DNA of 64,000 nt from Clostridium aquiflavi (GTDB lineage: Bacteria > Bacillota > Clostridia > Clostridiales > Clostridiaceae). The notes below the pieces were generated by a model. The model searched no databases and had not been told where the DNA came from. It was given only the letters and a program-made list of their open reading frames with translations. Each line of letters opens with the position of its first letter. Position 1 is the stretch's first letter. Of this stretch, positions 1-8,873 are shown in pieces. A program made the position numbers and the translations under genes. The stretch spans positions 3,202 to 67,201 of the forward strand of contig NZ_JAVJAN010000022.1 in assembly GCF_031344075.1 (NCBI RefSeq). The letters run 5' to 3'.

Positions 1-912
1 TATTTAGATGAAAACTTAGTTAGAAATTTATCTTCTTTAGTTTTATCAGGTTATATAGATACAAGAATTCAAAAAAGAATTAGAGATGCAAAAGTTTCTG
101 AAGGAGTTCATTTTGATAGTAGGAGTGGTTCTTTTCAACAGGAAACTGAAGGAAAAAACGAAAGAGAAGGATATAGAGATGAAAATAAAGGCAATTTGGT
201 AAATGCAGAACAGCATAATCAAGTATGGAAAGATTTTAATGGTACAGGAAACGTAAGGTTAGAAGAAGAAATACGTAGGACATATACAACATTTGTTCTT
301 AATGGAAATCTTAATAATTTTTTTAATAAAGGGGAAATATTGCATTCTAGAAATGCTATTAATATATTAAACGATGAAGTTGAATCAGGAGAATTAGTAG
401 AAATTACAGGACAAATAACTAATCAATCAATTGTGTCTTATGTAGAAACTTTAATTGCTTTATTAAGTGCTATAGGGTGTGACAAATTAGATCCATTATT
501 AGATAAAGAAAAATATAAATTTATAAATTTTTCAGTTCTCTTAAAATTATTAAATAACTTAAAAGGAACACTGACTTTAAATAATACTGAGGATTTAATT
601 ATGACCACAGGGGATTGTACTACTGTTTTAACTGTTAATAAAAACAATTTTATGAATAACGATTATAATATCTTTGATAAAATAAATTGTGAATGTAAAG
701 TAATTGGCAAGGTAGTAAAAACATGCTGTGGATCAGGATGTATAAATTTTTTAAGAAAAACAGGTACAGAAAAGTTTTATGAAGATCTTTTAAATTATTG
801 TGATTCGCTTTTAGAATGTTTAAAAGATAATGGGATAATAGTACCTGAAAGACCTTGTTGCAAAGTTGAAAATAAGGGAATACAATTAATGCCAATAAGC
901 ATTTCTATCTGA
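1..912 (+). CDS. Unrecognised protein, 5' end cut by the window
   Basis: The reading frame is open from base 1 to the TGA at 910-912, giving at least 303 residues, so the start lies outside the window. An internal TTG at 196 has no ribosome site and is not a credible start. The visible N-terminal part begins YLDENLVRNLSSLVLSGYID, followed by a charged, Gly/Glu-rich linker. The C-terminal half is mixed alpha/beta and contains a CCGSGC cluster, with more cysteines near the end. The opening YLD motif recalls the uncharacterised DUF6414-type proteins, but I cannot confirm that from memory. There is no signal peptide or membrane segment in the visible part. No function is assigned. Confidence 0.7.
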   Translation, partial: YLDENLVRNLSSLVLSGYIDTRIQKRIRDAKVSEGVHFDSRSGSFQQETEGKNEREGYRDENKGNLVNAEQHNQVWKDFNGTGNVRLEEEIRRTYTTFVLNGNLNNFFNKGEILHSRNAINILNDEVESGELVEITGQITNQSIVSYVETLIALLSAIGCDKLDPLLDKEKYKFINFSVLLKLLNNLKGTLTLNNTEDLIMTTGDCTTVLTVNKNNFMNNDYNIFDKINCECKVIGKVVKTCCGSGCINFLRKTGTEKFYEDLLNYCDSLLECLKDNGIIVPERPCCKVENKGIQLMPISISI

Positions 913-932
913 GAATAGTTATGCTTATTTGT
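894..932 (+). terminator. Probable intrinsic terminator overlapping the stop codon
   Basis: Arms aataagcat (894-902) and atgcttatt (921-929) pair perfectly, with a smaller inner ctat/atag stem. The downstream side is T-rich (tttgtattt). The hairpin spans the stop codon of the first gene. Confidence 0.5.
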
Positions 933-949
933 ATTTAAAATAAAAACAC

Positions 950-978
950 TTGTTTTCTGTATAAGGACATGATAATAT
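950..978 (+). promoter_or_regulatory. Candidate sigma-A promoter for the threonine genes
   Basis: TTGTTT (950-955) and TAATAT (973-978) are separated by 17 nt, about 55 nt ahead of thrC. No leader hairpin pair or T-box motif is visible in the short leader. Confidence 0.4.
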
Positions 979-1031
979 ATATATATTAAGAAAAGGCATA
1001 TATAATTAGATAAAGAAATTGGGGTGATTGA

Positions 1032-2495
1032 ATGGAATTTATAAGTACTAGAGGAGTGGAATATGGGGTATCCTCTGCAATGGCAATAATAAATGGAATT
1101 TCTAAAGATGGAGGACTTTATGTACCTGAAAGTTTTCCTAGTGTATATTCATCATTAAAGAATAAAAAGGAATTTAGTTATGAAGAATTAGCATTTGAAA
1201 TTATTAATGAATATTTTACTGATATTGATGATGAAGATTTAAAGAACGCAATTAATGAATCATATAATAATAGGTTTGAAGTTAAGGTACATAATAACTT
1301 TTTAGAATTATATCATGGTCCAACTTGTGCATTTAAGGATGCAGCATTACTATTTCTTCCACAGATAATGAAAAGAGCAAAAAAGATTTGCAATAAAGAG
1401 GAAGATATAGTAATATTAGCAGCGACATCAGGAGACACAGGAAAAGCAGCCTTAGAAGGATTTAAAAATGTTGATGGATTTAAAGTAGTGGTATATTATC
1501 CTAAGAAAGGTGTAAGTGCTATACAAGAAAGACAAATGATAACTCAACAAGGCAATAATGTTAAAGTTATCGGCATAAATGGAAATTTTGATGATGCACA
1601 AAAATCTGTAAAACAAATATTTGGAGATAATGATTTTAAAGATAACTTATTAAAGAAAGGATTTGCTTTATCATCTGCAAATTCTATAAATATAGGGAGA
1701 TTAGTTCCACAAATAGTATATTATTTTTATGGGTATTTCAACTTGGTGAAAAAAGGGGTTATAAAACAAGATGAAAAAATTAATGTAGTAGTTCCAACAG
1801 GGAACTTTGGAAACATATTAGCATCATACTACGCGAAACAAATGGGACTTCCTATAGATAAATTTATTTGTGCTTCAAATGAAAATAAAGTTTTAACAGA
1901 TTTCTTTAAAAGCGGTATTTATGATAAGAGACGTGAACTTGTATTAACGGAATCACCATCAATGGATATTTTAGTATCATCTAATCTTGAGAGATTGTTA
2001 TTCGAGGCAAGTGGACGAAATTCAGAAGTTATAAATAATCTTATGAATTCATTGAATGAAAATGGCGTATACGAAATAAATGATGACATGAAAAAATTTA
2101 TGAAAGAGTTTTATGGAGAATATGCTACAACAGAAGAAGTATCTAATGCAATAAAAGAAGTTTATGAAAAAGATAATTACTTAATGGATACTCATACGGC
2201 TGTTGGTTATGTTGTTAAAAATAAATATCAAGCAGAAACTAATGATACTAAAGAAGTGTTGATAGCATCAACTGCTAGTCCATTTAAATTCCCAAGAAGT
2301 ATTTGTAAAGCACTAAATATTTCAAATGATGAAATTGATGATTTTGAGGTATTAAAGAAGTTATCTGAAATTACAAAAAACAATATACCATATAGTTTGG
2401 TTAATTTATCGGAATATGAAATTCTTCATGATGAAGTTTGGGATAAGTCTGAGATGAAAAAAGCATTACTTTCTTATCTTGGAATTGAAGGATAA
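1032..2495 (+). CDS. thrC: Threonine synthase
   Basis: This PLP enzyme converts O-phosphohomoserine to threonine in the cytoplasm. The 487-residue length fits the longer bacterial ThrC class. The PLP lysine sits in GPTCAFKDAALLF (K102), and the phosphate-binding SGDTGKAALEGF follows at about 133. PTGNFGNILASYYAK near 256 is also typical of the family. The ATG at 1032 follows GGGGTGA at 1021. thrB begins 3 nt after the stop, and an ACT-domain gene overlaps thrB, so the three form one transcription unit. The aspartate-branch gene hom, which often sits beside these, is not in the window. Identification is secure. Confidence 0.96.
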   Translation: MEFISTRGVEYGVSSAMAIINGISKDGGLYVPESFPSVYSSLKNKKEFSYEELAFEIINEYFTDIDDEDLKNAINESYNNRFEVKVHNNFLELYHGPTCAFKDAALLFLPQIMKRAKKICNKEEDIVILAATSGDTGKAALEGFKNVDGFKVVVYYPKKGVSAIQERQMITQQGNNVKVIGINGNFDDAQKSVKQIFGDNDFKDNLLKKGFALSSANSINIGRLVPQIVYYFYGYFNLVKKGVIKQDEKINVVVPTGNFGNILASYYAKQMGLPIDKFICASNENKVLTDFFKSGIYDKRRELVLTESPSMDILVSSNLERLLFEASGRNSEVINNLMNSLNENGVYEINDDMKKFMKEFYGEYATTEEVSNAIKEVYEKDNYLMDTHTAVGYVVKNKYQAETNDTKEVLIASTASPFKFPRSICKALNISNDEIDDFEVLKKLSEITKNNIPYSLVNLSEYEILHDEVWDKSEMKKALLSYLGIEG

Positions 2496-2498
2496 ATT

Positions 2499-3398
2499 AT
2501 GATTAAAGTTAGAGTGCCAGCTACGTCAGCAAATATGGGACCAGGATTTGATTCAATAGGAATGGCAGTAGAATTATATAATGAATTTGCCTTTAGAGAA
2601 ATAAATGATGGATTAAATTTTAATGGGATACCAGAAGAATTTTGTAATGAAGATAATATAATATATAAAGCTATGAAGTATTGCTTTAATAAGGCAGGTT
2701 ATGTAATCAATGGGCTTGAAATATCTATATTAAAGCAAGATATACCTATATCAAGAGGACTTGGAAGTAGCTCTAGCTGCATAATTGGGGGATTAGTTGG
2801 AGCTAATGAAATTTTAGGGGGGAAATTTTCAAAGGATGAACTATTAGAAATGGCTGTTGAAATAGAAGGTCATCCGGATAATGTTGCACCAGCTCTATTT
2901 GGGGGAATAGTTGTTGCAATAATTGAAAATAATAAGACTGTATATAATAAAATAGAAATTAAAGATAAAGTTAAATTTATAACTATAATACCTGATTTCA
3001 GATTATCTACTGAAGAAGCAAGAAAAGTTCTTCCAAAACAAATTTCAAGACAAGATGGAATTTATAATATTGGGAGAGCAGCACTTATGATTTCTTGCTT
3101 TGCTACTGATAGATATGATTTAATAAGAAGTGCTTGTAATGATGCACTTCATCAAAATTATAGAAAAGAGTTGATACCTCACTTTGATGACGTTTATAAT
3201 AAATGTTATGAGCTTGGAGCATTAGGGTGCTATTTGAGTGGTGCAGGACCAACTATTATGTCTATAATCGATAATGGGGCTAATGGCTTTAGCAATAATA
3301 TTAAGCAATATTTAGAAGATCATAGTATTAAATGGGGAGTTTTAGAATTACAAGCAGATAACAAGGGGGCATTTGTAATAAAAGGAGATTGTCGATGA
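2499..3398 (+). CDS. thrB: Homoserine kinase
   Basis: This GHMP-family kinase phosphorylates homoserine with ATP and supplies the substrate of ThrC. The 299-residue length is standard. GHMP motif 1 is PATSANMGPGFDSIG (7-21). The ATP-binding motif 2 is PISRGLGSSSSCIIGG (83-98). EGHPDNVAPALFGG (about 127-140) and LSGAGPTIMSI near the C-terminus (motif 3) complete the signature. It starts 3 nt after thrC, and its stop TGA overlaps the next ATG in an ATGA arrangement, which suggests translational coupling. Confidence 0.96.
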   Translation: MIKVRVPATSANMGPGFDSIGMAVELYNEFAFREINDGLNFNGIPEEFCNEDNIIYKAMKYCFNKAGYVINGLEISILKQDIPISRGLGSSSSCIIGGLVGANEILGGKFSKDELLEMAVEIEGHPDNVAPALFGGIVVAIIENNKTVYNKIEIKDKVKFITIIPDFRLSTEEARKVLPKQISRQDGIYNIGRAALMISCFATDRYDLIRSACNDALHQNYRKELIPHFDDVYNKCYELGALGCYLSGAGPTIMSIIDNGANGFSNNIKQYLEDHSIKWGVLELQADNKGAFVIKGDCR

Positions 3399-3832
3399 AA
3401 GGAAATTACTTAGTTATAGACAAAAGAGTTTTACCGGATGTTTATGAAAAAGTTGTTTTTGCTCAAAAGCTATTGAAAGATGGCAAGGTCAAAGAAATTA
3501 CTGAAGCTACGAAAATAGCAGGGATAAGTAGAAGTGTATATTATAAATATAAAGATTATATATTTGATTTTGCAGAGACTTCTCAAGGCAAAAAAGTGAC
3601 TTTCAATTTAATAGTTAAAGATCAAACAGGGGTTTTATCTGGAATAATAAATTATATTTCAGAACAAGGTGGTAACATACTAACTATAAATCAAGGTATA
3701 CCTATAAATGGAATAGCAAATATAAGTGTTACAATTGATATGTCTACATTAATAGGAGATATAAAAACACTTTTAAATGGTTTGTCAGGAATACAACATG
3801 TTGAAAAAATAGAATTTGTAGCAATGGAATAA
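3395..3832 (+). CDS. ACT-domain protein (PheB/UPF0735 type)
   Basis: A predicted 145-residue protein. The first ~60 residues include a helix-turn-helix-like stretch (ITEATKIAGISRSVYYKYKD). The remainder, from about residue 68, is an ACT domain beginning VTFNLIVKDQTGVLSGIINYI, a fold that usually binds amino acids. I chose the ATG at 3395 because AAAGGAG (3381-3387) is 7 nt upstream; the in-frame TTG at 3389 is too close to it. The ATG overlaps the thrB stop. By position it may be an amino-acid-sensing partner or regulator of the threonine branch, but that is inference. The exact function of this family is not established. Confidence 0.85.
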   Translation: MKGNYLVIDKRVLPDVYEKVVFAQKLLKDGKVKEITEATKIAGISRSVYYKYKDYIFDFAETSQGKKVTFNLIVKDQTGVLSGIINYISEQGGNILTINQGIPINGIANISVTIDMSTLIGDIKTLLNGLSGIQHVEKIEFVAME

Positions 3833-3872
3833 ATTTAAAAAGTTATGTGATTAACTAAAAGGGGCTTATAAG

Positions 3873-3905
3873 GTAACATTTTAATAAGATTTATTAAAAT
3901 GTTAC
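3873..3905. repeat. Perfect 15-bp inverted repeat
   Basis: gtaacattttaataa (3873-3887) and its exact complement (3891-3905) flank a 3-nt loop, 41 nt after the ACT gene. There is no T-run on either side, so it is a poor intrinsic terminator. It could be a protein site or an RNA hairpin. Confidence 0.6.
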
Positions 3906-3951
3906 TAAATATAAATAATTTAGTATAAATAAATCTAATTTATTAACAAGA

Positions 3952-4000
3952 AGAAGGCGTAGTAATATACGAACATTATATATTACTACGTCTTTTTCTT
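3952..4000. terminator. Bidirectional intrinsic terminator after the thr operon
   Basis: A 12-bp stem (cgtagtaatata 3958-3969 with tatattactacg 3979-3990) is followed by tctttttctt and preceded by aagaag. It closes the threonine operon ahead of the degV gene. Confidence 0.8.
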
Positions 4001-4101
4001 AATGTGTAAAAATATAGATTAGAAACCGATAATATAGGGAAATAACTAATAAATATGATATAATTGTAGTTATAAAAATTACATATATTAGGGGGATAAC
4101 C

Positions 4102-4953
4102 ATGGCAGTAAAGATAGTAACAGACAGTACTAGTTGTATTCCACAAAAATTACTTGAAGAATATGATATTTCAATTGCTTCATTGAATGTTATTTTAAAT
4201 GGAAAAAGTTATAAAGAAATTGATTTAAATAACAAAGAATTCTATGAAGAGATGGAAAAAAGCAATGAAATTCCAACTTCATCACAACCAAGTATTGATG
4301 AACTTTTTAAAATATTTAAGGAAAAAGTAGTTAATGGACATGATGTTGTAGGAATATTTTTATCATCAAAGATGAGTGGAACATATTCAAGTTCTAATTT
4401 AGTTCGTGAAATGATTTTAGAAGAATATCCTGATGCAAAAATAGAGCTAATAGATTCAACAACTAATTGTATGCAGATGGGATATCAAGTGTTGGAGGCT
4501 GCAAGAAGTGCTAAATTTGGAAATAGTATAAATGAAGTTGTTAAAGCAGCAATACAAGTAAAAGAAAATAGTAGATTTTTATTTGTACCAGATACACTAA
4601 AGTATTTAAAAAAAGGTGGAAGAATAGGCGGAGCTTCTGCTTTACTTGGAACAATACTTCAAATAAGACCTATTTTAACAGTAGAGAATGGGGAAACTAC
4701 AGTATTTGATAAAGTAAGAACAAAGAAAAAAGCAGTTGATACAATAGTAAATGAAGTTATAAAGAATGTTAAAGAAAAAGGTTTAGGCGAAGTTATAGTT
4801 CATCATATTAATTGTGAAAGTGAAGGATTAGAACTTGCTAAAAGACTAGAAGAAAAATTAGATATACCTGTTACTATTCAATATATAGGCCCTATAATAG
4901 GATTACATGTAGGTCCAGGCAGTATGGGGGTTGCATACTATACTAAATGTTAA
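4102..4953 (+). CDS. DegV-family fatty-acid-binding protein
   Basis: A 283-residue cytoplasmic two-domain DegV protein. Family members bind a fatty acid and some (FakB) present it to the kinase FakA. Diagnostic stretches are VTDSTSC at the N-terminus (5-11), the TSSQPS loop near 59, FVPDTLKYLKKGGRIGG near 158, and the C-terminal HVGPGSMGVAYY. The ATG at 4102 follows GGGGG at 4091-4095. It stands alone between two terminators, so context gives no partner and no fakA is present in the window. Which lipid it binds cannot be read from sequence. Confidence 0.92.
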   Translation: MAVKIVTDSTSCIPQKLLEEYDISIASLNVILNGKSYKEIDLNNKEFYEEMEKSNEIPTSSQPSIDELFKIFKEKVVNGHDVVGIFLSSKMSGTYSSSNLVREMILEEYPDAKIELIDSTTNCMQMGYQVLEAARSAKFGNSINEVVKAAIQVKENSRFLFVPDTLKYLKKGGRIGGASALLGTILQIRPILTVENGETTVFDKVRTKKKAVDTIVNEVIKNVKEKGLGEVIVHHINCESEGLELAKRLEEKLDIPVTIQYIGPIIGLHVGPGSMGVAYYTKC

Positions 4954-4984
4954 ATTCTTATATATAACAAAGACAAGTTTAATT

Positions 4985-5034
4985 AAAATCGCTAAATTTA
5001 AATTATTAATAATTTAAATTTAGCGATTTTTTTA
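4985..5034 (+). terminator. Strong intrinsic terminator after degV
   Basis: A perfect 21-bp stem (left arm 4985-5005, right arm 5010-5030, loop ttaa) ends in a run of seven T. The left arm starts with aaaa, so it may act in both directions. Confidence 0.88.
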
Positions 5035-5037
5035 TTA

Positions 5038-5144
5038 GGCTGTGTTTTAAATATGTGTTGATATATTAATTTTTAGTATTCCTAAGTTCAATTACTAAAT
5101 TCACTTTGCTTATACATATATCAACAGGCTGCTAAAACATAACC
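5038..5144. repeat. Intergenic inverted-repeat element, copy 1
   Basis: The ends are imperfect inverted copies of each other: ggctgtgttttaa...tgttgatatat on the left, and atatatcaacaggctgctaaaacataacc read inverted on the right. The right 74 bases (5071-5144), reverse-complemented, match 63859-63932 at 64 of 74 positions by eye. There is no coding capacity. It resembles a small non-autonomous mobile or structural element. Confidence 0.7.
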
Positions 5145-5517
5145 TTTTATTATTAAGAAATAAAAAAATTTAAGATTAAAAAGTGTGGCGAAATATAAAA
5201 TTAGAAACTTTAATCTAAAATGTGGTGAAGTAAGTTTTACAAAAGCTTTTATAAAACTAATAAATTAAAAAGATTAGTACAAAATATAAAAAAAGATTAG
5301 GCTTATTTTGAGACAATTTTAGTATTGTAGTGTAAAATAATAATTAGTATAAAACAATGATTACTTATTGAGAGAAAGTTTTGATCTAAGAATATTATGT
5401 ATACTATTTATTTAATAAAGCTTCTCATGAACAAGCGTTATTTTAAATATTCTTAAAATACAATAAAAAAATCTAATGATTAATAAGCCATATATTTAAT
5501 GAAAGGACGAAAAAATA
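5145..5517. other. Gene-free stretch before the cysteine desulfurase
   Basis: No credible ORF, RNA gene or strong promoter was seen. Two loosely similar segments (gattaaaaagtgtggcgaaa near 5173 and aatctaaaatgtggtgaag near 5212) may be a diverged direct repeat. The rest is plain AT-rich spacer. Confidence 0.4.
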
Positions 5518-6663
5518 ATGGAAGTTTATTTTGATAATAGTGCAACTACTAAACCTTTAAATGAAGTTATAGAAGAAGTCACTTATGGAATGAAAGAGTA
5601 TTATGGTAATCCTTCTTCTCTTCATCGATTAGGGTTGAAAAGTGAAAGAAAGCTTAAAGAATGTAGAGAAGTTTTAGCAAAGACAATAAATGCAAATGAA
5701 AATGAAATATATTTTAACTCTGGTGCAAGCGAAGGAAATAATCAAGTAATTAAAGGTATATTAAAAAAAGGCGCTCATTTTATAACAACACCATTTGAGC
5801 ATAGTTCAATTGCAAATACAATAAAGAATTTGGAAAGCAATGGAATTGAGATAACATATTTAAAAATAGATAGTAATGGAAAAGTAGATTTAAATGATCT
5901 TAAAAATTCTATAACTAAAGAAACTGCACTTGTATCAATAATGCATGTTAATAATGAAGTTGGGGTAATACAAGATTTAAAACAAATAGGTGAGCTAATA
6001 AAAGAAAATAGCAGTAGAGCTAAATTTCATGTGGATGCAGTTCAAAGTTATGGGAAACTTAAGTTAGATGTAAAAGAAATGAATATAGACTTTTTAACTG
6101 CTAGTAGTCACAAATTTTATGGTCCAAAAGGTTGTGGGTTTATGTATATTAAAAAGTCAAATATATTAAATCCGTTAATTGAAGGTGGTGAACAAGAATT
6201 TGGAGCTAGAGCAGGCACTCAAAACATATCAGGAATTATGGGGATGTCAGTAGCGGCTAAAATAGTAAATGATAATTTGAATAGTAACTATAATAAAGTC
6301 TACAAAATAAAACAAAGATTTATTGAAAAATTAGAATTGTTTAAAGATATTAAAATTAACAGTTTATTGAATGATGATTTCTCACCGTACATACTAAATA
6401 TATCATTTAAAGGAGTTAGAGGAGAGGTTTTATTGCATTTTTTAGAAGAAGAAAATATATATGTATCCACAGGATCGGCATGTTCTTCTAAAGGTAGGAT
6501 AAATAGTGGGAGCTATGTTTTAAAAGCTCTGAATTTAACTAAAGATGAAATTTTAGGCGGTGTTAGATTTTCATTTTCTTATGATAATACTGAAGAGGAA
6601 GTAGATTATGTGATAGAAGTCTTAGAAAAAGGTCTTAAATTTTTAAGGAGAATGAAGAGATAA
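5518..6663 (+). CDS. Cysteine desulfurase (NifS/IscS-like) paired with ThiI
   Basis: This PLP enzyme takes sulfur from cysteine as an enzyme-bound persulfide. It has 381 residues. The PLP lysine lies in TASSHKFYGPKGCG near 200, and the persulfide cysteine lies in the loop STGSACSSKGR near 322. The N-terminal YFDNSATTKP is typical. The ATG follows AAAGGA at 5502. The stop TAA overlaps the thiI ATG by one base (TAATG), which indicates coupled translation. The likely job is to feed sulfur to ThiI for 4-thiouridine in tRNA rather than general Fe-S assembly, since no iscU or suf gene is adjacent. That assignment is by context. Confidence 0.93.
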   Translation: MEVYFDNSATTKPLNEVIEEVTYGMKEYYGNPSSLHRLGLKSERKLKECREVLAKTINANENEIYFNSGASEGNNQVIKGILKKGAHFITTPFEHSSIANTIKNLESNGIEITYLKIDSNGKVDLNDLKNSITKETALVSIMHVNNEVGVIQDLKQIGELIKENSSRAKFHVDAVQSYGKLKLDVKEMNIDFLTASSHKFYGPKGCGFMYIKKSNILNPLIEGGEQEFGARAGTQNISGIMGMSVAAKIVNDNLNSNYNKVYKIKQRFIEKLELFKDIKINSLLNDDFSPYILNISFKGVRGEVLLHFLEEENIYVSTGSACSSKGRINSGSYVLKALNLTKDEILGGVRFSFSYDNTEEEVDYVIEVLEKGLKFLRRMKR

Positions 6664-7820
6664 TGGAAAAATTAATTTTAGTTAAATATGCACCAGAAAT
6701 ATTTTTAAAAGGACTAAATAGAAATAAATTTGAAAAGAGATTAAGAGATAATATAGGAAAAAAACTAGAAGGAATAAAAATAGAATTTATACAAGATAGT
6801 GGCAGGTATTTTATAAAAACTGATAAAATTGATGAGAGTATTAAGAGATTAAGTAATGTTTTTGGCATATCTGAAGTAGCATTAGTAGATGTAGTAGAGA
6901 TGGATATGAATTGTATAAAAAAAGCAGGACTTGAAAAACTTAATGAAGCTAAAGGAAAAACATTCAAAGTAAACACTAATAGGGCTAATAAAAATTTTGG
7001 TGAAAATTCAACATATATATCAAGGGATATAGGAGCTTATATATTAAATAATTGTGATAAAGAAATAAGTGTAGATGTAAAAACTCCAGATATTTTAATA
7101 AATGTTGAAATAAGAAATAAAAATGCATATGTATGGTCTAATACAGACATTAAAAAAGGAGTAGCAGGACTACCATATGGTATGAATGGAAGCACGATAC
7201 TTATGCTATCAGGAGGAATAGATTCACCTGTAGCAGGGTATCTTATGGCTAAAAGAGGTGTAGAATTAAATTGTGTTTACTATCATAGTCATCCATATAC
7301 ATCAGAAAGAGCTAAAGATAAGGTTAAAGAGCTAGCAAAAATCTTAGCTTCATATACTGAAAAGATAAATTTATATGTTGTTCCATTTACTGAAATACAA
7401 ATGGAAATTTTAGAGAAGTGTAGAGAAGATGAACTTACTATAATAATGAGAAGATTTATGATGAGAGTTGCTTGTAAAATAGCAGAGGAAAAAGGAATTC
7501 AATCAGTAACATCTGGAGAAAGTATAGGTCAAGTTGCAAGTCAAACAATGGAAGGTCTTATAGTAAGTAATGATTGTGCAGATAGACCTGTTTTTAGACC
7601 ATTAATAGCTATGGATAAAACAGATATAATGGATATAGCAAGAAAGATTGAAACATATGAAACATCAATATTACCTTATGAAGATTGTTGCACTATTTTT
7701 GTGCCTAAACATCCAAAAACAAAACCAAGAGTTGATTCAATAAGAGAAGAAGAAAAGAGACTAAATATAAATGAACTTGTAAGAAAAGCTATTGATGAAA
7801 TGGAGGTTATTATTTATTAA
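6663..7820 (+). CDS. thiI: tRNA 4-thiouridine synthase ThiI
   Basis: ThiI adenylates U8 of tRNA and transfers sulfur to it. In some organisms it also serves thiamine thiazole synthesis. The 385-residue protein has an N-terminal ferredoxin-like plus THUMP region (about 1-165) and a PP-loop ATP-binding domain starting at MLSGGIDSPVAGYLMAKRG near 180. The C-terminal rhodanese domain found in E. coli ThiI is absent, as in many Firmicutes, so sulfur transfer must rely on the partner desulfurase and on cysteines such as those in EDCCTIF near 340. It is translationally coupled to the upstream desulfurase gene. Confidence 0.95.
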   Translation: MEKLILVKYAPEIFLKGLNRNKFEKRLRDNIGKKLEGIKIEFIQDSGRYFIKTDKIDESIKRLSNVFGISEVALVDVVEMDMNCIKKAGLEKLNEAKGKTFKVNTNRANKNFGENSTYISRDIGAYILNNCDKEISVDVKTPDILINVEIRNKNAYVWSNTDIKKGVAGLPYGMNGSTILMLSGGIDSPVAGYLMAKRGVELNCVYYHSHPYTSERAKDKVKELAKILASYTEKINLYVVPFTEIQMEILEKCREDELTIIMRRFMMRVACKIAEEKGIQSVTSGESIGQVASQTMEGLIVSNDCADRPVFRPLIAMDKTDIMDIARKIETYETSILPYEDCCTIFVPKHPKTKPRVDSIREEEKRLNINELVRKAIDEMEVIIY

Positions 7821-7868
7821 TATTTGGTTCTGTTTTTATCAACAAATATTTAAATATGATTAACTTAA

Positions 7869-7905
7869 AAACATCTGGAGGCGTATCCTTTAGATGTTTA
7901 TTTTT
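7869..7905 (+). terminator. Terminator after thiI
   Basis: aaacatct (7869-7876) pairs with agatgttt (7892-7899), extended by gga/tcc inside, and is followed by atttttgg. Confidence 0.6.
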
Positions 7906-7946
7906 GGTATAATAAAATAAATATGAATTTATTAGGGGGGTAAAAT

Positions 7947-8453
7947 ATGGGATATATAGAAACAAAAATAAAAGGGCTTAAATTTAAGAAAACCACAGAA
8001 GAAGATATACCGGCTATATTAGAATTTATTAAAAAAATAGCAGTATATGAAAAGATGCTAGATGAAGTTGTTGCTACTGAAGAAACACTTAGAGAATCAA
8101 TTTTTGAAAATAACAGGGCACATGCTTTGATTATAGAATTTAATAATAAAGTTATAGGGTATATAATATACTTCTTTAATTTTTCAACATTTATAGGAAG
8201 AGCAGGATTATATTTAGAGGATATTTACATAGATCCTGAATATAGAGGAAACGGCATTGGAAAAGAAGCATTTGAAACTCTAGTACATATAGCTAAGGAA
8301 GAAAAATGTGAGAGAATGGAGTGGGTTTGTTTAGATTGGAATGAATCATCTCTTAACTTTTATGAAAGCATAGGTGCTAAGCAAATGAATGAGTGGATAA
8401 TTCATAGATTAGATAAAGAAGCAATACAAAAAATTGATGAATGTGGGCTTTAA
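7947..8453 (+). CDS. GNAT acetyltransferase, spermidine/spermine-acetyltransferase-like
   Basis: A 168-residue single-domain GNAT enzyme that uses acetyl-CoA. The acetyl-CoA loop is the stretch YRGNGIGKEAFETL near 102-115. The flanking pattern RAGLYLEDIYIDPEYRG and, further on, EWVCLDWNESSLNFYESIGA closely follows the polyamine N-acetyltransferase (SAT) branch, so a polyamine or other small amine is the likely substrate. That is a family inference and other amines are possible. The ATG follows a GGGGGG tract at 7935. The gene is monocistronic, with a repeat motif just after its stop. Confidence 0.85.
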   Translation: MGYIETKIKGLKFKKTTEEDIPAILEFIKKIAVYEKMLDEVVATEETLRESIFENNRAHALIIEFNNKVIGYIIYFFNFSTFIGRAGLYLEDIYIDPEYRGNGIGKEAFETLVHIAKEEKCERMEWVCLDWNESSLNFYESIGAKQMNEWIIHRLDKEAIQKIDECGL

Positions 8454-8463
8454 AAATAAATTT

Positions 8464-8506
8464 ATATTATAGTATGAAGCTCGTAGATGGGAATCTTTAC
8501 TTTAAT
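8464..8506 (+). repeat. Post-gene motif shared with 63631-63676
   Basis: atattatagtatgaagctc... ending tttactttaa, beginning about 11 nt after the acetyltransferase stop, resembles the segment about 20 nt after the metH stop. The downstream sequence then diverges. Confidence 0.45.
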
Positions 8507-8554
8507 TATTATAAGAAAATTTTTAATGTAACTGGGTACTTATACTAAAATATA

Positions 8555-8587
8555 TGGATCTATGTCTACTATATTGACATAGATCCA
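8555..8587. other. 12-bp hairpin without a T-run
   Basis: tggatctatgtc (8555-8566) and gacatagatcca (8576-8587) pair perfectly around a 9-nt loop. No T-run follows, so termination is uncertain. It lies in the decayed stretch 8454-8873. Confidence 0.5.
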
Positions 8588-8665
8588 AGATTAAAATTTG
8601 TCAATTCGGAGACCGCTTAAATTGAAAAAATAAATAATTATTTAATAGCACCAATAATTTAAATA

Positions 8666-8872
8666 TTAATTCTTTTTTTGAATAATTTCTGTAAAATAAT
8701 CTGGTTTAAATAATTTTTGATTACGCATTTCTATCAGTAAATACTCACGCAATAAAAATTCACATGCATCATATCCATCTCATGAAAATAATTTAACAGT
8801 AAATTTAATAGTTCTGTCTTTCAATAATCTTTGCACCAGAACCAATTAAATGGTCTATTATTAAGCTCGCTG
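8666..8872 (-). pseudogene. Decayed gene remnant (unknown family)
   Basis: On the minus strand, a protein-like reading survives but is broken. One frame reads GSGAKIIERQNY then stop. After a shift, another reads KFTVKLFS, stop, DGYDACEFLLREYLLIEMRN and onward to a TAA at 8666-8668. The in-frame TGA is one base from a TGG tryptophan codon. Codon usage and amino-acid composition look genuine, and it sits just downstream of the minus-strand membrane protein gene. I do not recognise the family. The evidence is by-eye translation only. Confidence 0.4.
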
Positions 8873-8873
8873 A

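Noticed and set aside
5145..5517. Riboswitch or structured RNA before the cysteine desulfurase gene
   Set aside because: No known aptamer core and no terminator/antiterminator pair; only a weak direct repeat is visible.
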